A program made the position numbers and the translations under genes. The notes under the pieces are model-generated. The model was not told the origin of the DNA, did no database searches, and saw nothing but the letters and a program-made list of their open reading frames with translations. This document shows, one piece after another, positions 1-10,740 of a stretch of 64,000 nt of DNA. Source of the DNA: Prostheceraeus crozeri (Eukaryota; Platyhelminthes; Polycladida; Euryleptidae); contig CAJQUW010000503.1 in assembly GCA_907163375.1 (NCBI GenBank), positions 186,001 to 250,000 of the forward strand, written 5' to 3'. The first letter of the stretch is position 1; each line of letters starts with the position of its first letter.

Positions 1-2
1 AG

Positions 3-443
3 ACACACCACATTTCGTTTTCAATTGAAAATCAACGCGTTGTTCTGAAACTGGGTGATGACATTCAATGTCAATTGAGTAAAAACTTGAAAAAACTCTT
101 TGGTTTTTCAATGCTAAAAACAGTGTTTACTGCTGCGCATACGATTGGTATAGAAACACCAATGACACTTGATAAACATGAACAACACCTTTACATTCAA
201 AGTGATTTGATTTTACCTATTTCTGTTGGTGAGAAAAAAGAATACATTTTACGTGATTTCATTCATGATAAAGACGCTTCATATGGAATAGTCGAGAAGA
301 TGTTTGAATCTATTTTCTATCATCCCGTCGTCAAACAAACTATACCCTCTATTGCTATCAAAATTACCAATGGTTTACAAGAGTGCATCCAGGTGAAAGA
401 TACTAAATCCCTCGTAACTTTAGTGTTTCGGAAAACAAAGTGA
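3..443 (+). CDS. Polinton penton-like minor capsid protein, C-terminal end (partial)
   Basis: The frame is open from the first bases of the window, so the N-terminus lies outside. About 146 residues remain. The end, with the pattern AIKITNGLQ then V-D-T-K-S-LVTLVFRK, resembles the C-terminal beta strands of Polinton minor capsid (penton) proteins, which end in a charged beta strand; the penton in the second Polinton (32289-33077) ends similarly with an IRITD motif and LLVREV. In the virion this protein would form pentameric vertices. It lies convergent with the polymerase gene, which ends 180 bp downstream. The assignment rests on remembered family features and is moderate; it could be another virion protein. 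Confidence 0.45.
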   Translation, partial: THHISFSIENQRVVLKLGDDIQCQLSKNLKKLFGFSMLKTVFTAAHTIGIETPMTLDKHEQHLYIQSDLILPISVGEKKEYILRDFIHDKDASYGIVEKMFESIFYHPVVKQTIPSIAIKITNGLQECIQVKDTKSLVTLVFRKTK

Positions 444-622
444 AGTCATTGTGATATGTTTATTGAAATAAAAATATGTATATGATAAAGTCTTTTCACA
501 GATATAGGGGGAATGGGCTGACTGTAGGCATATATTCACAAGAAAGAAACGATCTCATGCGATACATAAAACAACCATGTATATCTACAAAAAGCAACAT
601 CAAAATACTGAGTTAAAGTTGA

Positions 623-3600
623 TTATGTAAATACATCTCCTGAACGTGGTAGCGTGAGTTTTATTCTTTTGGGTGGAGGTATGTTTGTGTCAGGATGTCC
701 ATGTGGAAGAGATGTGTTATGTCCTATCCAACACCTCTTATCCTCCCATGCTGAAAGTGCTCGTTTCTTGAACGTGTACGTTTTCACAGTATGAACTTGA
801 GATTTTAAGATTGTCATATTGACAAACGTTATAGTTTTATTTTTATAGGCCTTCTTATAGGACCGATGTTTCATTTTATGAACAATGGATTTTGATATAC
901 CTTTAGCACGCTTAATACTATCTGCACATTCTTTTAATTTCATGGAATACATTTTAGGACGGAGGAGAATCATTTCATCTATTTCCTTTCCTGCTGTTTC
1001 ATCGCTAAAACAACCAAGTTTGGCTTTATTCTGTATGGAATAGAGTGGATGAGTGGGATTGTAGTTAGATGTGTCGAAATATTTTTCTAATGACTTGCCT
1101 ACTTCATTAAAATTTAAATCTTTTTGAGTGGTAATTCCTAAAAAGAAACTATCTGTATCACCACCCAGCAAGCGAACCTCTTTTACGAGAGGGCATGGTT
1201 TTAATATTTTGTAGAAGAGTTGATACATTTCCAGCTTGGAATAATCTAAAACGGCTTGCCCAATATAGATGGGTTTGCACAACTCAACTTCTGATTTAAT
1301 CATTTTAACACCTACAAGATCGTCATCGATGATGTCTCTATCAATGAAAAGAGGTGATGAGGTCAATTTGTGATATTTTTGTTCATCAACGACTAGTTTG
1401 TAATTCATACGTTTTCTAACATCCTCTATGGTCTTTCCGAATAGACTGTTATTCTTATATTTATAAAAATCCTTTTCAAAATTATTTTGGGCGAGTGCAC
1501 GTTTTTGACTGTTACTATCTATGTAGGGTTTGAGGAAGGCTTTCTGTCTAAATTTGATAATGCGGTGAACTGACTTTAGAAGCATGCCCATTTCTAAATA
1601 GAATTTTAATATGCAGAAGTGTACGAGATAATTTTTCTTATCATATTGGGTGAGTAAAAGTTTGCGGCATGGTTTGTACCTTGGCTGTCCACACTCTATT
1701 AAGTTATTATGAAATTGTGACATGAATGGTGAAAACATATCTTCAGTCACTTCACCAGATTCAGGTGCGAGTGGGAAATCAGCAGTTTTATTTCTAATGC
1801 TATTTGGATAAATCAAATCCACTTCAAAATAATATCCCCAATCACCTTCATCTGGAATCTTCAGTATGTTTGAAGGGTTGGAGTAATACTCAAGCTCATC
1901 TTGATTTAACCAACTAAACTCGGAATGAGGTAGTGGTTTAGACAGTGAACTGCCATATAAATTATTTTGGTCATAGTACTTTAGGTGGATATGATCAACA
2001 CCTACTGTTTCAGATTTTATATGATGTTTATTTACAAATGTGAGACCACCGCGTATTCCGCGCTCAAATATATTATACATCTCGGGGTCTTGTAAGAGAT
2101 GAATGGTCTCACCAGTCATTTTAAAGGCTGATTTAAAGGACATGGCTGGTAGACTGACAAAGTGGACAGGATCTAATTTGTCTTCTTCTAATGCCACTCG
2201 TCGAAATTCCTGAAAGACATCAGCCAGCAAAATGACATCTAATTCTAAGTAAGCGATCATATAATCGCCAAACGTTTTACATTCAAATTTTAACCATGCC
2301 TCTTGAGCATGTTCATAGTCCTCTACTGGACAATCTTCACCCGTCAAATCGTTTTGGAATTTGTCAATGGAAGGAAGGGTTGTTTCATTTAGTTTAGACA
2401 TTGAGCTAAAATACGCATAAGGAAAGACTCCTTTGCGAGTGATTATTTCATCCGTTAAGTTTGGATAGTGTTTCTTCAAAGTTTGACTATGGGGAAGAAA
2501 CTTGAGATTACGAACGAGAGAAGCTAGTGACGCTGACATGAATTGGAATGAATCTAAAAATTTTATTTCGAAGAAGACTGTCTTATTTTCTTTAGTTTTA
2601 TCTACTGGTACTTTTGCTGTCATTGCCATGAATTTTTCTCTCGTTTGTGCTATAACATTAAACTGACACGATTTCATCTGGCTCAACCCTCCTTTTATGA
2701 GCATATGACTGTCATAGCCCTTAAAGTTATGAAAAATGACGGGTAGTACACGACGTCTCAACCTAAGTGAGTGAAAAGTTACATTTGGAGCAGAGTGCGT
2801 TTCTAAATTTACCAGTGATGTAATCATGATCACGCACTTTCTTAATTTTATCGTCATCAAACGTTTTATGACATTTAGGACAGGATGTGCAACTTTCAAA
2901 TTTTTGTTTGTCTTCATCTGACATATGTATTGACTTACGCTGCAATTGGGAATCATATGATTGTTGAAATTTAGCAGCTTTATCGAGAAATTCTAGAAAT
3001 TTTGAAATGCAATCTTCACCTTGCCAAGTATGCATTTTGTTTTGTCTATTCCTAAAGTGGTCATGCCATACTTCATAGCAGGATATGGCTGCTGGCTTGT
3101 GGATGATATCATCAATGTAGCATTCTATGTCTGCGTAAATGACACGCAGGGGACTTAATTCGTCACCATTATCCCTATGTGAAAATATTTTATCTTTGGG
3201 CATGCGTTCCATTTGTAATTTACCTCGCTTGCACCATTCATAGTGAGTTTCAAATTTATCTTTACTCCAAAAGGAGCGGATGCAGCGGTCGCATAGAAAA
3301 TGTTTACCTCTTTTAGAGTGCCCCAAGTGAGTGTACAAGCGAGAGATTTTGGGAATACCACAGTAGTGCCATTCCTCGCTATCATCTTGTTTTACTAATA
3401 AGAGGTTGACTACACGTTCATAACAAGTTGAACGTGAATTATAGCGGGCACCCTTCAACCCCTTCTCCCACACGTGAACGACAATTTTAATCTTATTATG
3501 TTTTTCGAACGTTTCTACATCTTTGATTTTCATATTATTACTATCACAACCTTCAAAGTCTAGTTCATCCTCCCACTGTCTATAGATATAGGTATGATTT

Positions 3601-4445
3601 CGATTCGCGTTGATATCATTATAGTGAAGGATGGATAGGACTGCATATTTGAAACACTGCGATTTACAATCAACATTGATGACAGCTTTCTTATTATACA
3701 ACGTTTTTGGTAGTTTAAATGTACCTCGAGCTGCATGACTTTCTAATAGTGAAATTTTGAATATGGCTGAGTCCACACCATCAAAAATGAGAGCGCTGTC
3801 GCGTTGTTTGAATTTATCTACATTTGATTTTAAACATTGAATGTGAAAATTTAGCCAAGACTCGCAGTCTACAACTTCGGTTGCGGAAGAGGAAGGAACA
3901 TGAAACTGTATTCTCTCCGTCACTTGACCCGTTTGAAAATCTATCTTAATATATTTTAGTTTAAGGTAGATGAGCGCCTTCATTCTAAAATTGTCTAAAT
4001 TGTTGAAGAGCGCTTCGATAATGTTAGAATTTTGAAGGAGCCACTCAGGAAAATCTACTATTTGAGTATTGGACTCCATGCAGTAGTCGCGTACTAAAAT
4101 ATTATGTGAAACATTAATGAGGGAGATGGTAGAGGTACCGTTGGTGTAGTGATCATTTGCATGCGTGTGTTGAAGTCTGTGCGAAGATCGCTGAAAGTGA
4201 CTATCAAAAGAAAGAGGGCACAAATCGCAAGGAAAGGAGATGTCATCGTCAGAATCAACTTCACCTCCGGAGATTGACGCCGCTTTGCGTTGACACACAC
4301 GTTGTTTGATGTGTCGAAGGAGACTGTGCTTCCTTGTAAACATATGTCCGCAGTCGGCACATTCCCACTCGTTGCCTTGTCGCGAGAGTCCTGAGCTGGA
4401 ACTCACATCACCTGAAAGAGAAATCATTCTATCATCTCTGTTCAA
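623..4445 (-). pseudogene. Protein-primed DNA polymerase B (Polinton), fossil
   Basis: Replicates the linear element from a terminal protein. Reading from 4445 downward: two C2H2 fingers (ECADCGHMF..HIK and CDLCPLSF..H), a long linker domain, then an HNH/endonuclease VII-like module (CPKCHKTF, VRDHDYITGKFRNALCSKC) as is usual inside Polinton polymerases. Next come the exonuclease strand FHNFKGYDSHML and the polymerase motifs A (YDQNNLYGSS), B (NNSLFGKT) and C (GDTDSFF). Total length fits Polinton PolB (about 1,100-1,300 residues). It is broken, apparently once. Its start region faces the small plus-strand gene at 4859 across about 410 bp that probably holds a two-way promoter. Confidence 0.92.
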
Positions 4446-4858
4446 GTCTCAGTGTATTGTTACAACCTACCTTGACTCAACGACTCTAAACTTTCCTCGA
4501 GAAGGGAGGGCGTTGGTGATGAAGTTGATGGCTGAAATTGAGGAAGATGCTATTAACCACACGTTTGACGGAGATGAGTGAAGAAATTTTCAACTTACCA
4601 TTTCAACGAAATCGAGTTTAAGGTTGATACTTCAACAAGATAGAGACCTCACGAGAGAGCAGTTTACTTGTACGCCTCAAATATAGAATTCGTCAGAGAA
4701 CACTTCACTTATATGTCACAAAGACAGAGTGAAATGACACGAATGTCACTTTACATATATACTTTCATATTCATCATTCATTGGCTGTTCATTCTGATTG
4801 GTTGCTTGTTGATACTTAAGAATTAGAAAACATTTCAAAGTTATTATTCACAGTCAAC

Positions 4859-5254
4859 ATGACAAGCCCTCCGACAACACCAAACACAAAATTCTCTTCT
4901 CCATTCTCAACACCAAACGCTCCAACGAAGGTAGAGAAGGTGTTATTACCAGCGGACAACGAAGAGAGTGTATGTGAGAAGGAGTGTCCCGACTTAACAG
5001 GCGTGAGGTGGAAGTATCTCCAGTACGATACTGACGATGTAATGGAGATCACCAGCACCAAGTTCCTCCACCAATTATGGGAGTGGTACACCCCTAACTC
5101 CCAGCCACGAACTATGACGGAGTGGGAGTATATTGACAAAGTGAGGCTCGCAGTGGAAGAACGATTAAAGCAAGTGAACTGTTTTTGTTATCTATGTGAA
5201 GCCAGACTCTGGGACGATATTGACGATGAAGACCTTTTGAAATACATGCCATAA
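4859..5254 (+). CDS. Unrecognised small acidic protein, 131 aa
   Basis: The ATG at 4859 opens a 131-residue frame. An A/T-rich TATA-like stretch lies about 100 bp upstream (near 4753-4766), and an AATAAA at 5253-5258 overlaps the stop, so it looks like a compact complete gene. The N-terminus is Ser/Thr/Pro-rich and probably disordered. The C-terminal half has a CFCYLCEARLWDD segment whose cysteines could bind a metal, and an acidic tail. It is divergent from the DNA polymerase gene, a typical place for an early or regulatory gene in a virus-like element. I do not recognise the family. An antisense frame over the same bases (4816-5139) is judged a shadow. Confidence 0.55.
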   Translation: MTSPPTTPNTKFSSPFSTPNAPTKVEKVLLPADNEESVCEKECPDLTGVRWKYLQYDTDDVMEITSTKFLHQLWEWYTPNSQPRTMTEWEYIDKVRLAVEERLKQVNCFCYLCEARLWDDIDDEDLLKYMP

Positions 5255-5311
5255 TAAATTTTTATTTCGTATTATCTTTGCTTTCATACTGACTTACTTG
5301 AACGGGGCTTC

Positions 5312-5714
5312 AGTGGATGATTTAACCATGTATACTTTTTCATTTGGAAATAGTAGCACGCTTAGTCTAACTAGTAAATCTTAAAACATTTCATATGGGC
5401 GATGATGATAGATGAAATAGTGTCAAATAAAATTAAGATAGCTTACACTTCTGATACAGGGATAGCAATCGACTGCGATCCATGTGTAAAGAGCTTGTTA
5501 GACTACGGATGGGCTTAAGTGGATGATTTAACCATGTATACTTTTTCATTTGGAAATAGTAGCACGCTTAGTCTAACTTGTAAATCTTAAAACATTTCAT
5601 ATGGGCGATGATGATAGATGAAATAGTGTCAAATAAAATTAAGATAGCTTACACTTCTGATACAGGGATAGCAATCGACTGCGATCCATGTGTAAAGAGC
5701 TTGTTAGACTATGG
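5312..5714. repeat. 206-bp tandem direct duplication
   Basis: The stretch 5312-5508 recurs at 5518-5714 with only a few differences (offset 206 bp). A short piece of the unit (GGGATAGCAATCGACTGC) appears a third time at 6561-6578, so the region was shuffled as well as duplicated. Confidence 0.9.
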
Positions 5715-6201
5715 AAGAGAGAAGTGTGTTATGTTGCGTGTGGCGCGTGAGTGTCCTCCCATTTCATTCCATTCATCAATTCGTCTCATTGATAGAGACA
5801 GGTAGAACTCATGGTTCTCATAACGTATGCAATGGAAAGTTTTAGGCAACCTTCGACAGTTGGCTAAATGTCGCCCTGACGCGAATGCATACTACGTTGA
5901 GACAGAGGCAATCACTTGCAAACATGACGCAGAGAGGTTTAACAAGATTGACCATTGCCGAATGTCCCTTGCGGTATACATAGCTACGGGTTTCACCGCC
6001 GCCCTTTACAGGAACGCCCGTCGAAAGGAAGTATTACACCGAACTGCATTTGCAACGTTCAAGTTGACTGATAGCAGATTCAACTTAATGATAGTATTCG
6101 CCAGTCCGAAGACTGCCCAGGGCAAACCGCGTGGAGGTTCTATCATGTCTTGCCCCATGGTGGCCCTTAAGAGAGCCGATGGTTCGTTCTCGGGGACGTG
6201 A
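5608..6201 (+). pseudogene. Unrecognised coding-like remnant
   Basis: Two plus-strand open stretches (5608-5805, 65 aa; 5827-6201, 124 aa) lie close together. The second has ordinary protein-like composition, with a cysteine/histidine patch (ITCKHDAE, IDHCRMSLA) and a tail, FKLTDSRFNLMIVFASPKTA, that is duplicated at 6581-6721. I do not recognise either. They may be remnants of one or two genes of the surrounding Polinton-like element; their relation cannot be settled from the sequence. Confidence 0.3.
6054..6194 (+). repeat. 141-bp duplicated segment, copy 1
   Basis: Matches 6581-6721 over its whole 141 bp almost perfectly, starting AACGTTCAAGTTGACTGA in both. Copy 1 sits in the 124-aa frame and copy 2 in a separate 83-aa frame (6480-6731). 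Confidence 0.92.
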
Positions 6202-6212
6202 ATTTAAGTTGA

Positions 6213-6467
6213 CTATTGGCTGGAATAGTCAATGGGTATGACGGTTAGGTTGTCATAGACCCTATACCGCCGAGGTCGTACTGGTGCATCTGGCAACTTT
6301 CGGATGCGAGTGGTATTTGGAGTCCACACCCCATCCGTCCAAACAATCTTCTCGATCTTCCCCTTCTTATCATCCTCTTCTTCCCACTCGTCGAGGATGA
6401 CGAACTCGGGAATAGCGTTGTCTTCATCGATGAAGACGGGAATGTTGTCGGCAGATGTCGCTTCCAT
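6213..6467 (-). CDS. Small acidic hypothetical protein, 84 aa
   Basis: A minus-strand frame of 84 residues starts with ATG at 6467. It has an acidic centre (DEWEEEDDKKGK) and a basic, Arg/Pro-rich C-terminal third. It fills the gap between the two 141-bp repeats almost exactly and is not a shadow of a recognised gene. No family recognised. It may be a small accessory gene of the Polinton-like element or chance coding. The minus-strand neighbours on both sides (polymerase and coiled-coil gene) make a minus-strand gene plausible. Confidence 0.35.
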   Translation of the reverse strand: MEATSADNIPVFIDEDNAIPEFVILDEWEEEDDKKGKIEKIVWTDGVWTPNTTRIRKLPDAPVRPRRYRVYDNLTVIPIDYSSQ

Positions 6468-6580
6468 CGTGACTTCAAATTGAATGAGAAGTGCTACAAT
6501 CTTCTGGCTTATATAGGGTTTTCAACAATGAATTGCTCAACAGCGAATCAGAATGCTTCAGGGATAGCAATCGACTGCAT

Positions 6581-6721
6581 AACGTTCAAGTTGACTGATA
6601 GCAGATTCAACTTAATGATAGTATTCGCCAGTCCGAAGACTGCCCAGGGCAAACCGCGAGGAGGTTCTATCATGTCTTGCCCCATGGTGGCCCTTAAGAG
6701 AGCCGATGGTTCGTTCTCGGG
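6581..6721 (+). repeat. 141-bp duplicated segment, copy 2
   Basis: Near-perfect second copy of 6054-6194. It is immediately preceded by a fragment of the 206-bp repeat (6561-6578), so two segments that are about 380 bp apart elsewhere have been brought together here. Confidence 0.92.
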
Positions 6722-6820
6722 AGTGAATTGATGGGGTGGTGAAGGCAGGCAAAGATCTGCAATGAAAATGATATGTATTAGAATAGGATATACCATCTTA
6801 TTTGCTTTTCACTTACCAAG

Positions 6821-8101
6821 TTAGTCATCCTTAGGCAGTCTCGCGGGCTTCCTGACTGAAAATTTTTGTAAATGGCCGCGCATTCTTAGTGTGGCATGTA
6901 AGCACTTCTTACTCGGATGACCATTATAGCAGATTATACTTTCGTCTAGGCTTTGGTTGACGAGGACTTGACCGTCCAGATGGTTATCCCGAATAGGGAT
7001 GTGGAACTCAAACATTCTGTCCTCATTCACACGATTCCACTCATTCCTCATGCGCTCCAACTTCGCAAACGACTCTCTCTCATCACCCTGCCTACTCACA
7101 CTCCTCTCCAACTCAGCATTCCTCGCTCTCAATACACTCATCTCCTTCATCAACTCCTCATACTTCGACTCTGCCTCTCCCATTCTCCTCTCTGCAGCAC
7201 TCGTCCTCTTCTCTCGCTCATCATTCTTGTCTTCCAACACTCGCACATTCTCCTTCAACTCTTTCACAACACGCCTCATACGGATATTCTCATCTGCCAC
7301 CTCCTTACATTTCACCTCCTTCATTTTCAGCTCACTCAACTCACTCAACGTTCTCTCATTCACCTTCTTGAAACTTTCGTACCGATCAACCAACAAAGCA
7401 TGTGCCGCTTGCTGCGACACATGCTTCTTTTCCATGTCCTCATCCCACCGCGCCGACTGCTTCCGTACCCCACCACCCTTCACTATTGGGGAAGATGAGC
7501 TCTGCGGGGGGTCGGTAATGACAATATCGGATACCTCCGACGAAGAAGAGCTCAACTTCCTCACACACTTCCTCACTCGCTCCCTATCCAAATCCACATC
7601 ATCCTCATCACTCTCAAACACTCTCTTCCGCCACTTGTCAGCCTTCAAACCGGCCACAGCATTCTCTACCTCATTCTCCACAGCATTCCCACTAGCATTC
7701 TCAACAACATTCCCACTAGCATTCCCAACAACATTCCCACTAGCATTCTCAACAACATTCTTGGCCTCTTTCCCCAACATTCGCTCCTTCTCAGCATTCA
7801 TCAACTCCACAAATCTCAAATCGGTCACCAACCGTCCTGTGCACTCACCATGCCTCAAATAAAACTCGGCCTCCTGCCCAACAACCAACAGCACCCTGCA
7901 CTTCACACAGGCAACCCTACTCAGGATAACCATGTGGTCGGCCCCTGCCTTCTTGATGTGGTCCTTGAGACCGTCTCGGCGGTTAATTCGGCCGCATACA
8001 CACATTTTAATGTGGAACTTTTTATTTTTGTCATTGTTGACCATGGCTGCGATTTTATCGTTAACTGTAAGATAATGAAATTTGTATAAGTTTGGAATCA
8101 T
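6821..8101 (-). CDS. Coiled-coil protein with N-terminal Cys/His motifs, 426 aa
   Basis: Uninterrupted frame of 426 residues with ATG at 8101. Residues about 32-92 hold Cys/His groups (MCVCGRINRRDGLKDHIKKAG, CVKCRVLLVVG, LRHGEC) that look like zinc ligands. Residues about 115-145 are a short internal repeat of the type VENASGNVV. Then comes a Ser/Asp-rich basic stretch (FESDEDDVD, KLSSSSSE), followed by about 130 residues of heptad-rich coiled coil (KELKENVRVLEDKNDE and onward) and a basic end. Metal-binding head plus coiled coil suggests a DNA- or capsid-binding structural protein; that is inference. It is on the same strand as the polymerase. No family recognised. Confidence 0.6.
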   Translation of the reverse strand: MIPNLYKFHYLTVNDKIAAMVNNDKNKKFHIKMCVCGRINRRDGLKDHIKKAGADHMVILSRVACVKCRVLLVVGQEAEFYLRHGECTGRLVTDLRFVELMNAEKERMLGKEAKNVVENASGNVVGNASGNVVENASGNAVENEVENAVAGLKADKWRKRVFESDEDDVDLDRERVRKCVRKLSSSSSEVSDIVITDPPQSSSSPIVKGGGVRKQSARWDEDMEKKHVSQQAAHALLVDRYESFKKVNERTLSELSELKMKEVKCKEVADENIRMRRVVKELKENVRVLEDKNDEREKRTSAAERRMGEAESKYEELMKEMSVLRARNAELERSVSRQGDERESFAKLERMRNEWNRVNEDRMFEFHIPIRDNHLDGQVLVNQSLDESIICYNGHPSKKCLHATLRMRGHLQKFSVRKPARLPKDD

Positions 8102-8130
8102 GTAGTATACAGACTAAAGCATAACACTTT

Positions 8131-9070
8131 GTGAGGAATGATAGATTTGAGTGTAGTGAGTGGCACTCGATCCCGTCGACAGCCCGAAGGCCTTGTACTG
8201 ATCACTAGGGAAGTGAGAGATCTTCCCCGATACCCGCTCTTTACAGCTGAAGACATCATTGTCACTGCCCCGAAGTGGTAACAGGAACGCCGAGTCAAAG
8301 GTAGTGATCAGTAGCTGGGATCTAACCCCTCAAAGCTGCCTTAGACTGAGTTAAATTTCAAATCTGATAGCAGATTTGAATGTAGCATACGGCCTAAAAC
8401 ATAATGTTATCATTCAACACTTATTCAACATTCAACATTCAACTTAGTCAACATTCAACATAATATCAACACTTAGTGAGGAATGATAGATTTGAGTGTA
8501 GTGAGTGGCACTCGATCCCGTCGACAGCCCGAAGGCCTTGTACTGATCACTAGGGAAGTGAGAGATCTTCCCCGATACCCGCTCTTTACAGCTGAAGACA
8601 TCATTGTCACTGCCCCGAAGTGGTAACAGGAACGCCGAGTCAAAGGTAGTGATCAGTAGCTGGGATCTAACCCCTCAAAGCTGCCTTAGACTGAGTTAAA
8701 TTTCAAATCTGATAGCAGATTTGAATGTAGCATACGGCCTAAAACATAATGTTATCATTCAACACTTATTCAACATTCAACATTCAACTTAGTCAACATT
8801 CAACATAATATCAACACTTAGTGAGGAATGATAGATTTGAGTGTAGTGAGTGGCACTCGATCCCGTCGACAGCCCGAAGGCCTTGTACTGATCACTAGGG
8901 AAGTGAGAGATCTTCCCCGATACCCGCTCTTTACAGCTGAAGACATCATTGTCACTGCCCCGAAGTGGTAACAGGAACGCCGAGTCAAAGGTAGTGATCA
9001 GTAGCTGGGATCTAACCCCTCAAAGCTGCCTTAGACTGAGTTAAATTTCAAATCTGATAGCAGATTTGAA
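8131..9070. repeat. 345-bp tandem satellite, 2.7 copies
   Basis: Units begin GTGAGGAATGATAGATTTG at exactly 8131, 8476 and 8821 (period 345). The third unit breaks off at about 9070. Copies look identical or nearly so. Each unit carries (a) a perfect 10-bp-arm hairpin with 4-base loop (8357-8380, 8702-8725, 9047-9070); (b) an 11-bp inverted pair ACTGATCACTA / TAGTGATCAGT about 95 bp apart (8197-8207 and 8302-8312 in unit 1); (c) a run of ATTCAACA-type short repeats near the unit end. Confidence 0.95.
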
Positions 9071-9533
9071 CTCAGCATACTTGAAAACCTTAGTCTACAT
9101 GTTAAAACTTTGAAAAAACTGAAAATTAAGAATTTTTAAAAAATTCCGCATTTTTACTACTCATACTACTTTTAAAAAATTTTATCAGTAGTAAAGACAC
9201 TATCAAACTCTATCATACAAACTTTGAAGTAAGAAGATAGCTTGCCTACTTCAAAAGATAGATCCCTTTGAAACACCCGATATCGGGAGCTCAGAGCGAC
9301 GACCGTCGCTTACCTCGTCTTTCGATGAAGTGATCAGACTTACGTTGTCGGGGGTTTATATATGCTCGGAAGAAAACTTAAAATGGCTCTATCTCCGAAA
9401 GTATTCATCGTAGCGACATGCGGTTTGTTGCAAACGATTCGTCTCATCATTCTCTATCATATGACACCTAAACCATTCTCATATGACCACGGGAAGTTGG
9501 TCCGTCAGCACATGTCCATGTAACATGCCACAA
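9071..9533. other. Spacer between satellites
   Basis: No gene seen. A/T-rich to about 9280, then a mixed stretch with a TATA-like TTTATATATGC near 9356. It could be a promoter remnant, but no downstream gene supports that. Confidence 0.4.
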
Positions 9534-9775
9534 GTGAAAAAATTCCTAAGTGTGAGAGCTCCAGTGTGGTGAAAATTTTGAAAAATTTAAAACTTCCGAA
9601 TTTCGACCTGGGACCTTTACCAAAACATTTTTCATCAAATTTCACGGACCCCCCTCGTTCAGAGAAATTTGATGAAAAATGTTTTGGTGACGGTCCCAGG
9701 TCGAAATTCCACACTTTGGAAAATTTTCAAAATTTTACCCATACAAAGCCACTCTGACACTTAGGATTTTTTCAG
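9534..9775. repeat. Long imperfect palindrome at head of satellite
   Basis: The arm before 9650 (about 9534-9650) is the reverse complement of 9664-9775. The core AATTTCGACCTGGGACC pairs with GGTCCCAGGTCGAAATT, and further out CCTAAGTGT pairs with ACACTTAGG. Arms are about 110 bp with small mismatches and a spacer of about 14 bp. Short frames on both strands here read mirror-image peptides and are not genes. Confidence 0.9.
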
Positions 9776-10740
9776 GTGAGCTCCGACCTGAAATCTTGTA
9801 ACAGCTCTAACTTTTGAACGAAGACAGATATGAACAAGCCGTTTCTTTCACTGAATTTGTCTCACTCTTAGCTTTCAAAAGAGCTATTGCACGACAAAAT
9901 CCGTCCACTAGAAGCCAAGATCGAAGCTAGCTGTCCAGAGGGGGGGGAGGTCAGTGAAATTTGATGAAAAATGTTTTGGTGGCGGTCCCAGGTCGAAATT
10001 CCACACTTTGGAAAATTTTCAAAATTTTACCCATACAAACCCACTCTGACACTTAGGATTTTTTCAGGTGAGCGAGCTCCGACCTAAAATCTTGTAACCG
10101 CTCTAACTTTTGAACGGCTGGTCCGATTGACTCGCAACAAAAAATGTCGTCGAGCAGTTTTTTCTCCTCTTTCAAACGAGTAGCTGTAAGACAAAATCCG
10201 TCCACTAGAACCAAAGTTAGAAGATTGCTGTCGGGGTGGGGGGGTCAGTGAAATTTGATGAAAAATGTTTTGGTGACGGTCCCAGGTCGAAATTCCACAC
10301 TTTGGAAAATTTTCAAAATTTTACCCATACAAAGCCACTCTGACACTTAGGATTTTTTCAGGTGAGCTCCGATCTAAAATCTTGTAACAGCTCTAACTTT
10401 TGAACGGCTGGTCCGATTGACTCGCAACAAAAAATGTCGTCGAGCAGTTTTTTCTCCTCTTTCAAACGAGTAGCTGTAAGACAAAATCCGTTCACTAGAA
10501 CCAAAGTTAGAAGATTGCTGTCGGGGGGGGGGGGTCAGTGAAATTTGATGAAAAATGTTTTGGTGACGGTCCCAGGTCGAAATTCCACACTTTGGAAAAT
10601 TTTCAAAATTTTACCCATACAAAGCCACTCTGACACTTAGGATTTTTTCAGGTGAGCTACGACAGACCACCCTCCCAACCTGGCCGGCACACCACGCCAA
10701 CCTAGACACCACATCACCGCGCGCTATACGACGGTCGGCC
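9664..10740. repeat. 290-294-bp tandem satellite, about four copies
   Basis: The start GAAATTTGATGAAAAATG recurs at 9664, 9956, 10250 and 10540 (spacings 292, 294, 290). Each unit contains the CCCAGGTCGAAATT segment and GACACTTAGGATTTTTTCAGG. Each new unit is preceded by a G-tract of variable length followed by GTCAG. The last unit diverges after about 10655. Confidence 0.92.

Larger units (their letters stand above)
1..8101. mobile_element. Polinton/Maverick-like element, partial, broken
   Basis: Defined by a protein-primed family B DNA polymerase with zinc fingers and an embedded HNH-like module, next to a penton-like capsid protein end. Smaller divergent genes and a coiled-coil gene follow. 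The left end lies outside the window, and I find no terminal inverted repeat or target duplication, so the right limit is arbitrary: the last coding sequence ends at 8101 and a satellite begins just after. The polymerase is broken at about one place and the 5.3-6.7 kb part is rearranged, so this looks older than the Polinton at 30-48 kb. No capsid, ATPase, integrase or protease gene is recognisable here. Confidence 0.7.

Noticed and set aside
4816-5139. Minus-strand 107-aa frame opposite the 131-aa gene
   Set aside because: Antisense overlap with a better-supported gene that has a promoter-like and polyadenylation context.
6953-7862. Plus-strand frames of 181 and 287 aa rich in Ser/Leu/His
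   Set aside because: They are shadows of the minus-strand coiled-coil gene at 6821-8101; their composition is that of an antisense coiled coil.
8131-9070. Hammerhead ribozyme in the 345-bp satellite
   Set aside because: The conserved CTGATGA and GAAAC core words are not present in the needed arrangement; only the simple hairpins remain.
9505-9757. Overlapping frames on both strands that read similar FDLGP-PKHFSSNF peptides
   Set aside because: They come from the palindrome at 9534-9775: the same satellite sequence is read in both directions. Not genes.
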